Source of the DNA: Chlorobiaceae bacterium
GTDB taxonomy: Bacteria; Bacteroidota; Chlorobiia; Chlorobiales; Chlorobiaceae
Assembly: GCA_013334485.1 (NCBI GenBank)
Contig: JAAXXL010000009.1
Span: 1 to 58,773, forward strand
Reading direction: 5' to 3'
DNA length: 58,773 nucleotides
The notes below the pieces were generated by a model, which saw nothing but the letters and a program-made list of their open reading frames with translations, searched no databases and had not been told where the DNA came from. Shown here in pieces: positions 50,815 to 58,773 of the stretch (the first letter of the stretch is position 1; the number at the start of each line of letters is the position of its first letter). Both the position numbers and the translations under genes were made by a program.

Positions 50815-52308
50815 TTGAAAAAAAACAGAGTCACCTCCCTATCCCGTCAAAAGGGAATTGCCGAGGAGGGAAAACGAAAAACAGAGAACAAAGGAAAACT
50901 CTTTTTTTTGTTTTTCTCCCTTGCTGCGTTTCTGACCATCATGGTTATCCAGCTTGATCTGGTTGTTATCAGTTTCCGTTCAATGGCTACAGCCTCCACG
51001 CTCTTTATCACGGCGCCGGAAGCGTTACGGGAGATTTTTACCACGGATATCCTTGAGTTCTGGATTGGAGCCATCTACCTGATTGCCGTACCGCTTCTGC
51101 TTGTTCGTGTAGCCCGAAACTCCCTGAAAAAAAAGAGTGCTGAAACATTAAAAAGAGAGCGTAATGAGCTGAGCCTCGGTAAAATAAGCCTCAGGGCGTT
51201 CATGCGTCATACCATAGCGCTCTATGCATCTGCGGTGATCTTTGTGCTCTATTCAGCAGCCTTTCTTGCCCCCTTTATCGCCCCTTTCAGCCCCTATGAC
51301 CAGCAGGACTTTCTGGTTACCGCCTACCAGCCTCCTCTGTCAAGACTTGATGCCCTGGTTCTCAGGCAACCGAAAAACCTGGAAATCCCGATGCAAAGAG
51401 GAAGCGGCAGAACGATTGAACTGGCCAACTCCCTGATCCGAGACCTGCAACTGCTCAAAACCCGCAATGAACCCAATGCGATAAAGTTTGTGAATGAATA
51501 TCGTATTGAGGGCGATTCGGTCATCTACCTACAGGGAATGCGGACCAAATCCATACCGCTCACGGCTCTTTACGGAACACTCAACAACGGGAGCAGAGAA
51601 GTTGAAAGAGCAAAACCGGATTTTGTCGTTACCCGCACCTTTTTGCTTGGCACAGACCAGTATGGACGTGACATTCTCAGCAGGGTGATCTACGGTTCGA
51701 AAATTTCGCTCACGATCGGCTTTCTCGTTGTGCTGATCTCCGTCACACTCGGCACTGTTATCGGGGTATCTTCTGGATATTTCGGAGGATGGATAGATGC
51801 GGTCATGATGAGAATCGTTGATGTTCTGATCGCCTTTCCAACCCTCTTTCTCATTCTTATCATCATTGCCACGTTCGGAAATTCCATTTATTACATTGTC
51901 ATCACGCTCTCCTTTACCGGATGGATGGGCGTTGCCCGCATGGTCAGAAGTCAGGTGCTCTCGCTCAAGGAGCAGGAGTTCATCCTTGCCGCAAAATCTC
52001 TCGGTCTTTCGAACGTGAGAATCATCTTCCGCCACCTGGTACCCAATACGCTCACTCCGGTCATTATAGCTGCCACACTGCGTATAGGAAGTATTATTCT
52101 TATGGAAGCCGGACTCTCCTTTCTCGGACTCGGCGTTCAGCCCCCAACCCCAAGCTGGGGAAACATTATCAGTGAGGGGCGAGACAGCCTTTTGAACTAC
52201 TGGTGGATATCGACCTTTCCCGGTATAGCCATCCTGATTACCGTGGTCTGCTTCAACCTTATCGGTGACGGTGTCCGGGATGCCCTTGACCCGAGAATGC
52301 GAGGATAA
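50815..52308 (+). CDS. ABC transporter permease, DppC/OppC type
   Basis: The 497-residue protein has an N-terminal membrane segment (LFFLFFSLAAFLTIMVIQLDLV) and a second near residue 80, then a segment (AVIFVLYSAAFLAPFIAPFSPYD) typical of OppC starts. The transport core has LGTDQYGRDILSRVIYGSKISLTIGF, GVSSGYFGGWIDAVMMRIVDVLIAFP, the EAA loop KEQEFILAAKSLGLSNVRIIFRHLVPN and LMEAGLSFLGLGVQPPTPSWG. It should import peptides or related solutes with an OppB-type partner and ATPases, none of which are here. The protein is longer than usual by about 170 residues because of an N-terminal extension and a loop near 185-260. The start is TTG 50815 without a clear ribosome binding site, so the true start is uncertain. 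Confidence 0.85.
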   Translation: MKKNRVTSLSRQKGIAEEGKRKTENKGKLFFLFFSLAAFLTIMVIQLDLVVISFRSMATASTLFITAPEALREIFTTDILEFWIGAIYLIAVPLLLVRVARNSLKKKSAETLKRERNELSLGKISLRAFMRHTIALYASAVIFVLYSAAFLAPFIAPFSPYDQQDFLVTAYQPPLSRLDALVLRQPKNLEIPMQRGSGRTIELANSLIRDLQLLKTRNEPNAIKFVNEYRIEGDSVIYLQGMRTKSIPLTALYGTLNNGSREVERAKPDFVVTRTFLLGTDQYGRDILSRVIYGSKISLTIGFLVVLISVTLGTVIGVSSGYFGGWIDAVMMRIVDVLIAFPTLFLILIIIATFGNSIYYIVITLSFTGWMGVARMVRSQVLSLKEQEFILAAKSLGLSNVRIIFRHLVPNTLTPVIIAATLRIGSIILMEAGLSFLGLGVQPPTPSWGNIISEGRDSLLNYWWISTFPGIAILITVVCFNLIGDGVRDALDPRMRG

Positions 52309-52310
52309 CC

Positions 52311-52877
52311 ATGAAAAAAGGTATGGCAAACGATCCCGAAGCCTGGATCACTCTCGAAACACAATACCTCTACAGGAAACCGTGGCTGACCATGCGCCAG
52401 GATACCGTGCAGTTACCCAATGGCAGAGTTATTGATGACTACTACATCTGGGAGTATCCCCCATGGGTCAATGTGCTTGCGGTTACAAGAGAGCGGCAGT
52501 TCGTCCTGATCCGCCAGTACCGGCATGGCATCGGCAGCGTCTGTTATGAGCTTCCTGCCGGTGTTCACGATAAAGATGGCGAATCACTGCTTGAATCGGC
52601 AAAGCGTGAACTGCTTGAGGAGACCGGCTACGGCGGGGGTTCGTGGCGTCCGCTGCTTGAGTTGAGTGCCAACCCGGCTCTGCAAAACAACATCACCTCC
52701 ACCTGGCTGGCTGAAGGGGTCGAACTGGTTGGCAAGCAGCAGCTTGATGCAACCGAAGAGATCAGCGTACACCTCATCTCCCTTGATGAGCTTCAAACCA
52801 TTGCTCTTGATGGAAGCATGCTGCAGGCTCTTCATGTAGCGCCGATACTGAAATACCTTTTGATGCAAGAGCCGTGA
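52311..52877 (+). CDS. NUDIX hydrolase (ADP-ribose pyrophosphatase-like)
   Basis: A 188-residue NUDIX protein with a beta-rich start (WLTMRQDTVQLPNGRVIDDYYIWEYPPWVNVLAV) as in ADP-ribose pyrophosphatases, then RQYRHGIGSVCYELPAGVHDKDGES and the NUDIX helix ESAKRELLEETGYGGG. The first spacer of the box is one residue longer than the classic G-x5-E. The enzyme should cleave a nucleoside diphosphate linked to another group. The ATG is two bases after the permease stop, so the two genes are translationally linked, though no functional link is known. Confidence 0.88.
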   Translation: MKKGMANDPEAWITLETQYLYRKPWLTMRQDTVQLPNGRVIDDYYIWEYPPWVNVLAVTRERQFVLIRQYRHGIGSVCYELPAGVHDKDGESLLESAKRELLEETGYGGGSWRPLLELSANPALQNNITSTWLAEGVELVGKQQLDATEEISVHLISLDELQTIALDGSMLQALHVAPILKYLLMQEP

Positions 52878-52898
52878 ACACACCAGGGAGAAACGTTC

Positions 52899-53174
52899 AT
52901 GAAAAAAACCGCACAGCTCTCACTTCTGGAGAGCACAATCAAAGAGCTTGGATTCAGCCTCCGGTATGAAAAAGGGAATTTTCTTGGTGGCGATTGCCGT
53001 CTCCGTGATGACAAGGTGGTCGTAGTCAACAAGTTCCTGCCACTCGAAGGCAAAATCTACACGCTGGCGCTTGTCATAAGCAAAATCAACCCTCCGGGAC
53101 TCGCTCCCGGGATTGCAAAAATAGTCGATGGACTGATCGGCACAAGCCTCTTCAACCAGGATCTGCGGGGGTAG
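52899..53174 (+). CDS. Small conserved hypothetical protein (91 aa)
   Basis: A 91-residue protein: LSLLESTIKELGFSLRYEKGNFLGGDCRLRDDKVVVVNKFLPLEGKIYTLALVI. The F-L-GG-x-CRL...VVVNK-x-x-P-x-E block recurs in small hypothetical proteins of Bacteroidetes and Chlorobi. No catalytic motif or signal peptide is visible. It is 21 bases downstream of the NUDIX gene with GGGAGAAAC before its ATG and probably belongs to the same transcript. The function is unknown. Confidence 0.75.
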   Translation: MKKTAQLSLLESTIKELGFSLRYEKGNFLGGDCRLRDDKVVVVNKFLPLEGKIYTLALVISKINPPGLAPGIAKIVDGLIGTSLFNQDLRG

Positions 53175-53183
53175 AGCACAGCC

Positions 53184-53552
53184 TCAAGCTCCTGTGAGCC
53201 AGCACTTTGCCGTCTCAATATTGCTGGAAAAATGCAAGGTGAGACCTCGATTGACAACAACATCCTCGAAGAATTCAGCATCCGAGAAGAACTTCGGATT
53301 ACAGACTATTGCCACCCTGGCAACCGCAGGAACATGTTCAGAGATAAACTTCCCAGCCTCATAGGTATCGAGTGTTCCAAGCTGATACTCAAGTGCGGTT
53401 TCATCACAAAGCACAAGAGTCACACCACTCTGTTGACACAAACCGATGATGCCCATGCCGTAATTAAGAACATCTTCGAGATTTTCGTCAAAACCTGAAG
53501 CAGTGACACAGAGAATCTCACCCTGAACTTCCGCAGTGTAGTGAATTGCCAT
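53184..53552 (-). CDS. STAS/SpoIIAA-like small protein
   Basis: The 122-residue protein starts IHYTAEVQGEILCVTASGFDENLEDVLNYGMGII and continues with GVTLVLCDETALEYQLGTLDTYEAGKFI and VARVAIVCNPKFFSDAEFFEDVVVNRG. This resembles the SpoIIAA-like (DUF3478/STAS_2) fold: a small alpha/beta domain used in stress-linked or membrane-binding proteins. The family is a guess from the alternating pattern. It converges with the 52899 gene, 9 bases apart. The rest of the context gives no function. Confidence 0.55.
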   Translation of the reverse strand: MAIHYTAEVQGEILCVTASGFDENLEDVLNYGMGIIGLCQQSGVTLVLCDETALEYQLGTLDTYEAGKFISEHVPAVARVAIVCNPKFFSDAEFFEDVVVNRGLTLHFSSNIETAKCWLTGA

Positions 53553-53738
53553 ATGCTCTTGTTAGTCTGTTTACTGATCCCCACGTCATGTTAATGCCCT
53601 TGCGCGGCAGAAAACATTCTGAGGCAAATAATCATGATATTCAGCACAGCATAAAATACAGATAAATTACATTTATATAAGAAGTTCTTTCAAAAAAAAC
53701 ACTTCTGCCCCCCCAAAATTCAGCGTTGCTGCACACCG

Positions 53739-55982
53739 CTACCGGATCACCACCTGCCGGGTTTTGCTTCGAACCTCAAGGCCAGGGCGAAGTGCCGCAA
53801 ACCGTTGCAGAGCCGCAAGATCTGCGCGTGACAGAAAGGAGCCGGGAATCAGCACACACCGTTTAGGACGGGCGTAGTCAAGCCATGAGAGGATCTCTTG
53901 CTGCTGTTTTTCAGCAAATCGATAGACCCAGAGAAGAACATAGTCCGCCTTGTAGAGTTCAGCCTGCTGCAACCTGCTGGAGCCTGATACAACAAGCAGT
54001 GAGTTCTTCCTGCTCCAGAGTTTCAAAACCTTCTCCTGAGGGCGCATGATAAGCATGGAAGGGAGCACGAGCAACGAGTCACCCTCCAGCATATGACGAC
54101 TGACAGGGTGCCTCAACACAAGCGAATCAGGTTTGTAAAACTGTACAACGGCTTGCGGGGCCGCAAAGCCATTGCGTTCAAGCTGTTGCAGAATGCGCTT
54201 GCGCTCACGCTCACTCCTGGCGGCATCAATGAGCACGGTCGAGCTACCCGAAGAGTATAGTGCAGCAAGATGACGCCCGAGATTGATTGTCAGAAGAGTT
54301 GGCTGAACCGGAGGGCGAGAAGAGAGAAAGGAGTACCAGAAGAGCAGGTTCAACCCGAGAAGAGTGGAGATTGCAACCTTGCTCCAGGCTTTACGGGTAA
54401 AGAAAAAGAGGGCTCCGCCAAGCAGCAGGTAGTAGAGAAAAACTTGCGGCAATTCAAGCCTCACCGGTAGTGAGGCAAAGGGTACCCTGCTGAAAACAGT
54501 TGCGGATTTGAGCGTCAGTTCAGCAAAAAATATGGCACTTTCGGCAAACAATGAGGCTGCATACCCTGAAAACAGATGTAAAAACAGCATGGGAACAAGA
54601 GCATACATCAGGAGGGTTGAGAAGAGCACAACGGGTATATTTGCCAGAAGACCGATAAGGGAGAATGTTCCGAAGTAGTAGGCAATCACAGGAGAGACGC
54701 CAAGAACAGCGGCAAGTGTAACGGCAAAGCTGCCGAGAAAAAAACGACCGGTGACACGAAGAACTCCTCCTCCTCTCTCCTGCAGTATCCTGAAACGGGG
54801 ATAAAAGAGAAGAATGGAAGCAACAGCACTGTTGGTCATTAAAAAGCCGGGAGTCAGGAGGTCAAGAGGATCAAAAAGAAGAATCAGAACGTCGGAGAGG
54901 GCAAGCGAGTTCATGGAGAAGGTTTTTCTTCCAAGCGTCTCACCTCCAATCAGCACCACCGTCATGATTGCTGCACGCTTGACTGAAGCGGTGTTGCCGG
55001 TAACATAGCTGTAAACCAGCAGAATAAAGGCTGCAATCAGAAATGATATCCAGCGGCCCGCAGTGGTAACTTTAAGGCGCTGCAAGCAAACATGAATGGC
55101 AAGAACAAGCAAACCTACATTAAGCCCGGAAACGGCGAGTATATGCGCTGTCCCGGTAATCCTGAACGCTTCGAACAGCTCAGGAGGAAGGTACTCCTTT
55201 TCACCGGTAAGCACACCTGCTGCAAGCTGGCGCGCTTCACCGGCGGGAATCAGCTCATCAATGCTTTTCATCATATAGTCGTAAACCGGCTGGACAATGA
55301 ATCGCTCGAAACTGCCGAGTTCCGGAGCCCCTTCATGCAGCACCATCCATGGCCCTGCGCAGTAAAGCTGTACTGAAACCTGCTTCATGCGGGAAGCTCT
55401 CCCTGGGTCATACTCGCCACTGTTTGCTGCCCCGGAAATAAGGTCAAGCTGCCCCTTGACACGAATCATATCACCGTAATGGATGGCTCTCTGAGCATCT
55501 CTTCCGCTTCGCATAAAGACCTTTGCCCGATCGCGAAGCTTTATGGTTCTCCCGTTAACAAAAACCTCTTCAACACCCATGATCCAGCTTGTACCGTTTT
55601 CCGAGGTATCGGGCCGTCCATCAACACGCCCGTAAAGGAGCACTGAGTGGCCTGAGTATTGAAGCAGGCCATTGCGCGGCGAATAATGCATTCGGCTGAC
55701 GCTGGAGAGCGCAAAAGTAGAAAAGAGAAACAGAGTGTAGCTGATGGTCGTAATGAGCAGAGGAAAAGGGCCTCTCTTTTTGATCAATTCATACAAAAGA
55801 GATCCGAGAAGAGTGAAGAGGAAGATGAGGCTCAACATAATCCACCCCTCAAGCGGAAATGGCAAATAGACACCCGCAAGAATCCCTGTAATAACGAAAA
55901 AAAGAAGCCGGAGAGCCGGGTAAGGCGCCAGAGAGAAGCGCACTGCTTTGCGGAGCTTCCTTATATTTTTCACGTCAGGCAA
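53739..55982 (-). CDS. comEC: ComEC/Rec2-type DNA uptake channel
   Basis: A 747-residue integral membrane protein. After N-terminal membrane segments comes a DUF4131-like soluble region (YSGHSVLLYGRVDGRPDTSENG, GDMIRVKGQLDLISGAANSGEYDPGR), then the Competence domain (ARQLAAGVLTGEKEYLPPELFEAFRITGTAHILAVSGLNVGLLVLAI and several more membrane helices). ComEC forms the inner-membrane channel for single-stranded DNA in natural transformation. The C-terminal 170 residues lack the HxHxDH motif of the usual metallo-beta-lactamase nuclease domain, retaining only a remnant-like start (LLTINLGRHLAALYSSG). It stands alone, divergent from metF. Confidence 0.9.
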   Translation of the reverse strand: MPDVKNIRKLRKAVRFSLAPYPALRLLFFVITGILAGVYLPFPLEGWIMLSLIFLFTLLGSLLYELIKKRGPFPLLITTISYTLFLFSTFALSSVSRMHYSPRNGLLQYSGHSVLLYGRVDGRPDTSENGTSWIMGVEEVFVNGRTIKLRDRAKVFMRSGRDAQRAIHYGDMIRVKGQLDLISGAANSGEYDPGRASRMKQVSVQLYCAGPWMVLHEGAPELGSFERFIVQPVYDYMMKSIDELIPAGEARQLAAGVLTGEKEYLPPELFEAFRITGTAHILAVSGLNVGLLVLAIHVCLQRLKVTTAGRWISFLIAAFILLVYSYVTGNTASVKRAAIMTVVLIGGETLGRKTFSMNSLALSDVLILLFDPLDLLTPGFLMTNSAVASILLFYPRFRILQERGGGVLRVTGRFFLGSFAVTLAAVLGVSPVIAYYFGTFSLIGLLANIPVVLFSTLLMYALVPMLFLHLFSGYAASLFAESAIFFAELTLKSATVFSRVPFASLPVRLELPQVFLYYLLLGGALFFFTRKAWSKVAISTLLGLNLLFWYSFLSSRPPVQPTLLTINLGRHLAALYSSGSSTVLIDAARSERERKRILQQLERNGFAAPQAVVQFYKPDSLVLRHPVSRHMLEGDSLLVLPSMLIMRPQEKVLKLWSRKNSLLVVSGSSRLQQAELYKADYVLLWVYRFAEKQQQEILSWLDYARPKRCVLIPGSFLSRADLAALQRFAALRPGLEVRSKTRQVVIR

Positions 55983-56038
55983 ATCATTGTTTTGTATATT
56001 GTTCTTTTTAAAAAAAGCCTCTAAACCTCATTTTCTGC

Positions 56039-56908
56039 ATGCTTGTCAAAGAAATTCTGGACACTGCCCGGACCCCTGTATTCAGCTTTGAGTTTTTTCC
56101 GCCAAAAAAAGATGAAGATTGGGAAACACTGTTTAAAACCATTGCTGCACTCTCACCGCTCAACCCTTCCTATGTAAGCGTAACTTATGGCGCAGGGGGT
56201 TCTACGCGTTCAAGAACACATGATCTGGTAACAAAAATTCAGAGAGAGACAGGGCTGACGGTGGTCTCCCATCTCACCTGCATCTGTTCGGACAAAGAAG
56301 AGACAGGATCAATCCTGCAGAACTACCAGGATAATGGCATCAACAATGTTCTCGCCCTTCGTGGTGACAAACCTGCCGGAACCGCAACTCTTGCTGAAGC
56401 CATAAAGGATTTTCCCCATGCAATTGATCTGGTCCGTTTTATTAAAACAAACTATCCGGGCATCGGGGTTGGCGTTGCGGGCTTTCCCGAAGGCCATCCT
56501 GAAACACCGAACCGCCTGCACGAGATCGACTATCTGAAAGAAAAAATTGATGCCGGGGCCGATTATATCGTTACCCAGCTCTTTTTTGACAACCGCGATT
56601 TTTTTGACTTTGTTGAACGCTGCACGATTGCCGGTATTACGGTTCCCATTATTCCGGGAATCATGCCCATAACGACCCGCAAGGGTATGATAAGAATGGC
56701 AGAGCTGGCTCTTGGAGCAAGAGTTCCAGCTCCACTCATGAAAAAGATAATGAACGCTTCAGACGATGCTGATGTTGCTTCAATCGGTATTGAGTGGGCG
56801 ACCAAACAGGTGCAGGAGCTGATAGACAACCATATCAAGGGAGTTCATTTCTACACCCTGAATATGGCTGACGCAACCCTCAGAATTTTCAACAACCTTC
56901 ACAAGTAA
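56039..56908 (+). CDS. metF: 5,10-Methylenetetrahydrofolate reductase
   Basis: The 289-residue flavoprotein has the MetF blocks: VFSFEFFPPKKDEDWETL at the start, SVTYGAGGSTRSRTHDLV, VSHLTCI, NNVLALRGDKPAG, VGVAGFPEGHPETPN, GADYIVTQLFFDN and IIPGIMPITTRKG. It reduces methylene-THF to methyl-THF, feeding methionine synthesis. Complete length and no oddities. The ATG stands close to comEC's divergent start (56 bases apart), so the short intergenic region holds both promoters. A stable hairpin follows the stop. Confidence 0.96.
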   Translation: MLVKEILDTARTPVFSFEFFPPKKDEDWETLFKTIAALSPLNPSYVSVTYGAGGSTRSRTHDLVTKIQRETGLTVVSHLTCICSDKEETGSILQNYQDNGINNVLALRGDKPAGTATLAEAIKDFPHAIDLVRFIKTNYPGIGVGVAGFPEGHPETPNRLHEIDYLKEKIDAGADYIVTQLFFDNRDFFDFVERCTIAGITVPIIPGIMPITTRKGMIRMAELALGARVPAPLMKKIMNASDDADVASIGIEWATKQVQELIDNHIKGVHFYTLNMADATLRIFNNLHK

Positions 56909-56916
56909 ACCTGTAT

Positions 56917-56951
56917 CCGGCAAGGCGACTGCTTGAAGCGCGCCTTGCCGG
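56917..56951. terminator. Hairpin between convergent metF and lysA
   Basis: CCGGCAAGGCG (56917-56927) and CGCCTTGCCGG (56941-56951) form a perfect 11-base stem with a 13-base loop, placed between two converging genes. Neither side has a strong T run, so its efficiency as a terminator is uncertain. Confidence 0.6.
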
Positions 56952-56960
56952 GGTCTCCTC

Positions 56961-58214
56961 TCAGCACAGCTCATTTTGGATGATCTGTTCATAGCTCTCA
57001 CGCTTTCTTATCACCTTCACTTCACTTCCGTTCACAAGAACCTCCGCAGGGCGCAGACGGCCATTGTAGTTGCTGCCCATAACTGATGCATACGCGCCTG
57101 CCGACATCACGGCAAGCAGTTCACCCTCTTCAGCCGCATCAATCTCACGGTGCCGGGCAAAAAAATCACTCGATTCGCAAACCGGTCCAACAACATCGGC
57201 TACAACTGATTGGTCATGACTGGTTACCGCCAGTATTTCATGATGCGCCTGATAGAGGGCAGGGCGAATCAACTCGGTCATCCCTGCATCAACAACAAAA
57301 AACTCCTTGCCGGTATGATTCCGTTTTTTATAGAGGATCCTGGTCAGAAGTACAGACGCATTGGCCACTAAAGAGCGTCCGGGCTCGAAAATAACCTTGA
57401 CACCCGCAGGCTTGAGCATGGGAATAAGCTTTTCGGCAAAACGCTCAATCGGAGTAGCCGGTTTACGTGGATCATAGGTAACAGGAAAGCCTCCACCGAT
57501 ATCGAGATACTCAATGGGAAAACCCATATCCTTCACGGCATTAAAAATATCAAGCAGTTTTGTTGTCGCTGCCACATAATATTCAGGATCAAAAATCTGC
57601 GATCCGATATGCATATCCAGTCCAATCAGACGGAGATTACTCAGTTGGGGAAGCAGGGCAAACACTGTCGGGAGCTCCCCTTCATCAACACCGAACTTCT
57701 CCTTGCTGTCACCGGTGGTGATGTAGGGGTGTGTTTCGGCTGTAACGTTGGGATTGATCCTTATGGCAACAGCGGCAACGGTGCCGAGTTCATCGGCAAT
57801 ACGGTTGATGGAGCGAAGCTCTGAGAGCGACTCTGACTTAAGCATGAGCACACCGCTCTTGAGGGCGTAGGTAATCTCTTCGGGTTTTTTGCCGACTCCG
57901 GCGAAAATAATTTTTTCAGGGGCCACTCCTGCCTGAAGGGCTCGATACAGTTCGCCACCTGAATTGACATCACAACCACAGCCAAGTTCGGCAAATGTTT
58001 TTATAACCGAAAGATTGAAGTTAGCCTTGACGGAATAGCAGGTAAAATGCGGCAAATCAGCGAAAGCATGCTCGAACTCCCGGTAACTGTCAGCAAGACT
58101 CTTTGCCGAGGTCACAAAAAGAGGGGTTCCGTAGGTGTCGGCAAGCTCTTCAAGAGAGATCCCGTCACAGGAGAGCGTTCTGCCGTTATAATGAAATAAG
58201 TTACTGTCGAGCAC
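56961..58214 (-). CDS. lysA: Diaminopimelate decarboxylase
   Basis: The 417-residue PLP enzyme shows the LysA order: YGTPLFVTSAKSLADSYREF, YSVKANFNLSVIKT with the PLP Lys, GCGCDVNSGGELYRAL, IFAGVGKKPEEI, RINPNVTAETHPYITTGD with KFGVDEGEL, GLDMHIGSQI, YLDIGGGFPVTYD, FEPGRSLVANASVLLTRILYKK and GPVCESSDFFA with the substrate-binding Cys-Glu. It turns meso-diaminopimelate into lysine. Complete and isolated. Confidence 0.97.
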   Translation of the reverse strand: MLDSNLFHYNGRTLSCDGISLEELADTYGTPLFVTSAKSLADSYREFEHAFADLPHFTCYSVKANFNLSVIKTFAELGCGCDVNSGGELYRALQAGVAPEKIIFAGVGKKPEEITYALKSGVLMLKSESLSELRSINRIADELGTVAAVAIRINPNVTAETHPYITTGDSKEKFGVDEGELPTVFALLPQLSNLRLIGLDMHIGSQIFDPEYYVAATTKLLDIFNAVKDMGFPIEYLDIGGGFPVTYDPRKPATPIERFAEKLIPMLKPAGVKVIFEPGRSLVANASVLLTRILYKKRNHTGKEFFVVDAGMTELIRPALYQAHHEILAVTSHDQSVVADVVGPVCESSDFFARHREIDAAEEGELLAVMSAGAYASVMGSNYNGRLRPAEVLVNGSEVKVIRKRESYEQIIQNELC

Positions 58215-58370
58215 GATATTTGTTCCGGTTATTAAGATTAAAGCAAAGAGCTGAGGTTAAAAATACTCTTTCTCACGTTATCATCGAAAGAAAAAACCCT
58301 GAACTTGCAAATTCACCCTGAAGGGGTTATATTCACAACTCTTTACAACTCATACAGGATCGGGGTTACC

Positions 58371-58553
58371 ATGGCAAAAGGAAAAGAAAACAGAATCGTT
58401 ATCACACTTGAATGCACTGAAGCAAAAAAGGAAGGAAAAACGGTTTCACGATATACCACTACAAAAAACAAGAAAAATACGACTGATCGTCTTATCTTGA
58501 AAAAGTACAATCCCAACCTGCAGCGTCATACCCTGCACAAGGAGATCAAGTAA
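58371..58553 (+). CDS. rpmG: Ribosomal protein bL33
   Basis: From ATG 58371 a 60-residue basic protein: [42 protein letters not shown] and RHTLHKEIK. This is bL33, of the type with no paired zinc cysteines (a single C in LECTEAK), so it is the Zn-independent form. The upstream frame to 58305 lacks a ribosome binding site and is not part of the protein. A terminator and tRNA-Leu follow. Confidence 0.95.
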   Translation: MAKGKENRIVITLECTEAKKEGKTVSRYTTTKNKKNTTDRLILKKYNPNLQRHTLHKEIK

Positions 58554-58570
58554 GGCTCGTTGTTTGCTCT

Positions 58571-58595
58571 TCAGACAAAAAAGAGTCTGATTTTT
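58571..58595 (+). terminator. Rho-independent terminator after rpmG
   Basis: TCAGAC (58571-58576) pairs with GTCTGA (58585-58590) around an eight-base A-rich loop, followed by five T. It lies 17 bases past the rpmG stop. Confidence 0.75.
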
Positions 58596-58619
58596 GCTCT
58601 GGTTGAAGCATAACGCATT

Positions 58620-58701
58620 GCCCGAATGGCGGAATTGGTAGACGCACGCGTTTCAGGGACGCGCGCCGCAAGGTGTAGGAGTTCGAGTCTCCTTTCGGGC
58701 A
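58620..58701 (+). tRNA. tRNA-Leu (CAG anticodon)
   Basis: An 82-base cloverleaf with acceptor stem GCCCGAA/TTCGGGC, D-arm GGCGGAATTGGTAGAC, anticodon stem CGCGT/ACGCG around the loop TTCAGGG giving anticodon CAG, a long variable arm (GCCGCAAGGTGT) as expected for a class II tRNA, T-arm GGAGTTCGAGTCTCC and discriminator A. The CCA end is not encoded. Confidence 0.96.
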
Positions 58702-58773
58702 CAAAAAAATCTACCGCGATATGCATATAAAATCATACAACACACTTTCAGCGGTCGGCGAAGATCAGGCAGG

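Overview
The window is most consistent with a green sulfur bacterium (Chlorobiaceae, Chlorobium/Pelodictyon type). It combines a ferredoxin-dependent 2-oxoacid oxidoreductase pair, a cobalamin-responsive corrinoid uptake operon, outer-membrane/LPS genes (BtuB, LpxD, OmpA-type lipoprotein) and an ordinary housekeeping set (prs, rplY, metF, lysA, rpmG, tRNA-Leu). Genus and species are inferred from protein character only. Most of the window looks moderate in GC. By eye, about 3.1-7.7 kb is far richer in A+T, which suggests foreign DNA.

Region 1 (about 1-14.5 kb) is a toxin-antitoxin and defence island. In order it holds a DUF2442 protein, a relic of an antitoxin 3' end, a PIN-domain gene broken by an in-frame TGA, an orphan TIGR02574-type antitoxin followed by a beheaded toxin, a RelE/ParE-Phd pair, a two-gene AT-rich operon, a DNA methyltransferase with a nuclease-like tail, an AbiEi/AbiEii-type pair, a collapsed hipBA relic, vapBC, an unknown protein and an intact hipBA with operator repeats. 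The AT-rich operon (3196-7441, minus strand) is the best candidate for an undescribed system. It encodes a nucleoside phosphorylase/nucleosidase domain fused to a P-loop NTPase, followed 4 bases later by an AAA-type ATPase with a long helical-repeat tail. A 70-130 base sequence matching the hipA 3' end occurs three times next to toxin modules.

Region 2 (14.5-36 kb) is metabolic. It has a membrane protein, an exported adenosine-deaminase-like protein, then phosphoketolase, acetate kinase, a phosphotransacylase and an FMN reductase on the minus strand. Divergent to these are korA and korB. Together they could route sugar phosphates to acetyl phosphate, acetate/ATP or acetyl-CoA, with korAB linking CoA thioesters and ferredoxin. 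Next comes a cobalamin riboswitch-led btuB-btuF-cbiA operon, then a DUF1275 membrane protein, an MsrB homologue whose catalytic Cys position is Ser, and a four-PAS hybrid histidine kinase.

Region 3 (36-45 kb) is envelope-related: two small exported proteins, a PapD-like chaperone whose ribosome binding site lies in a 135-base inverted-repeat element, a beta-rich exported pilin-like protein, a LuxR-type HTH regulator, an NTF2-like/Nramp/universal-stress operon and an OmpA lipoprotein. Region 4 (45-58.8 kb) is housekeeping: a GH15-DUF547 fusion, lpxD, prs-rplY, an OppC-type permease with a NUDIX hydrolase, comEC, metF, lysA, rpmG and tRNA-Leu(CAG). Several convergent or terminal gene ends carry clear hairpin terminators.
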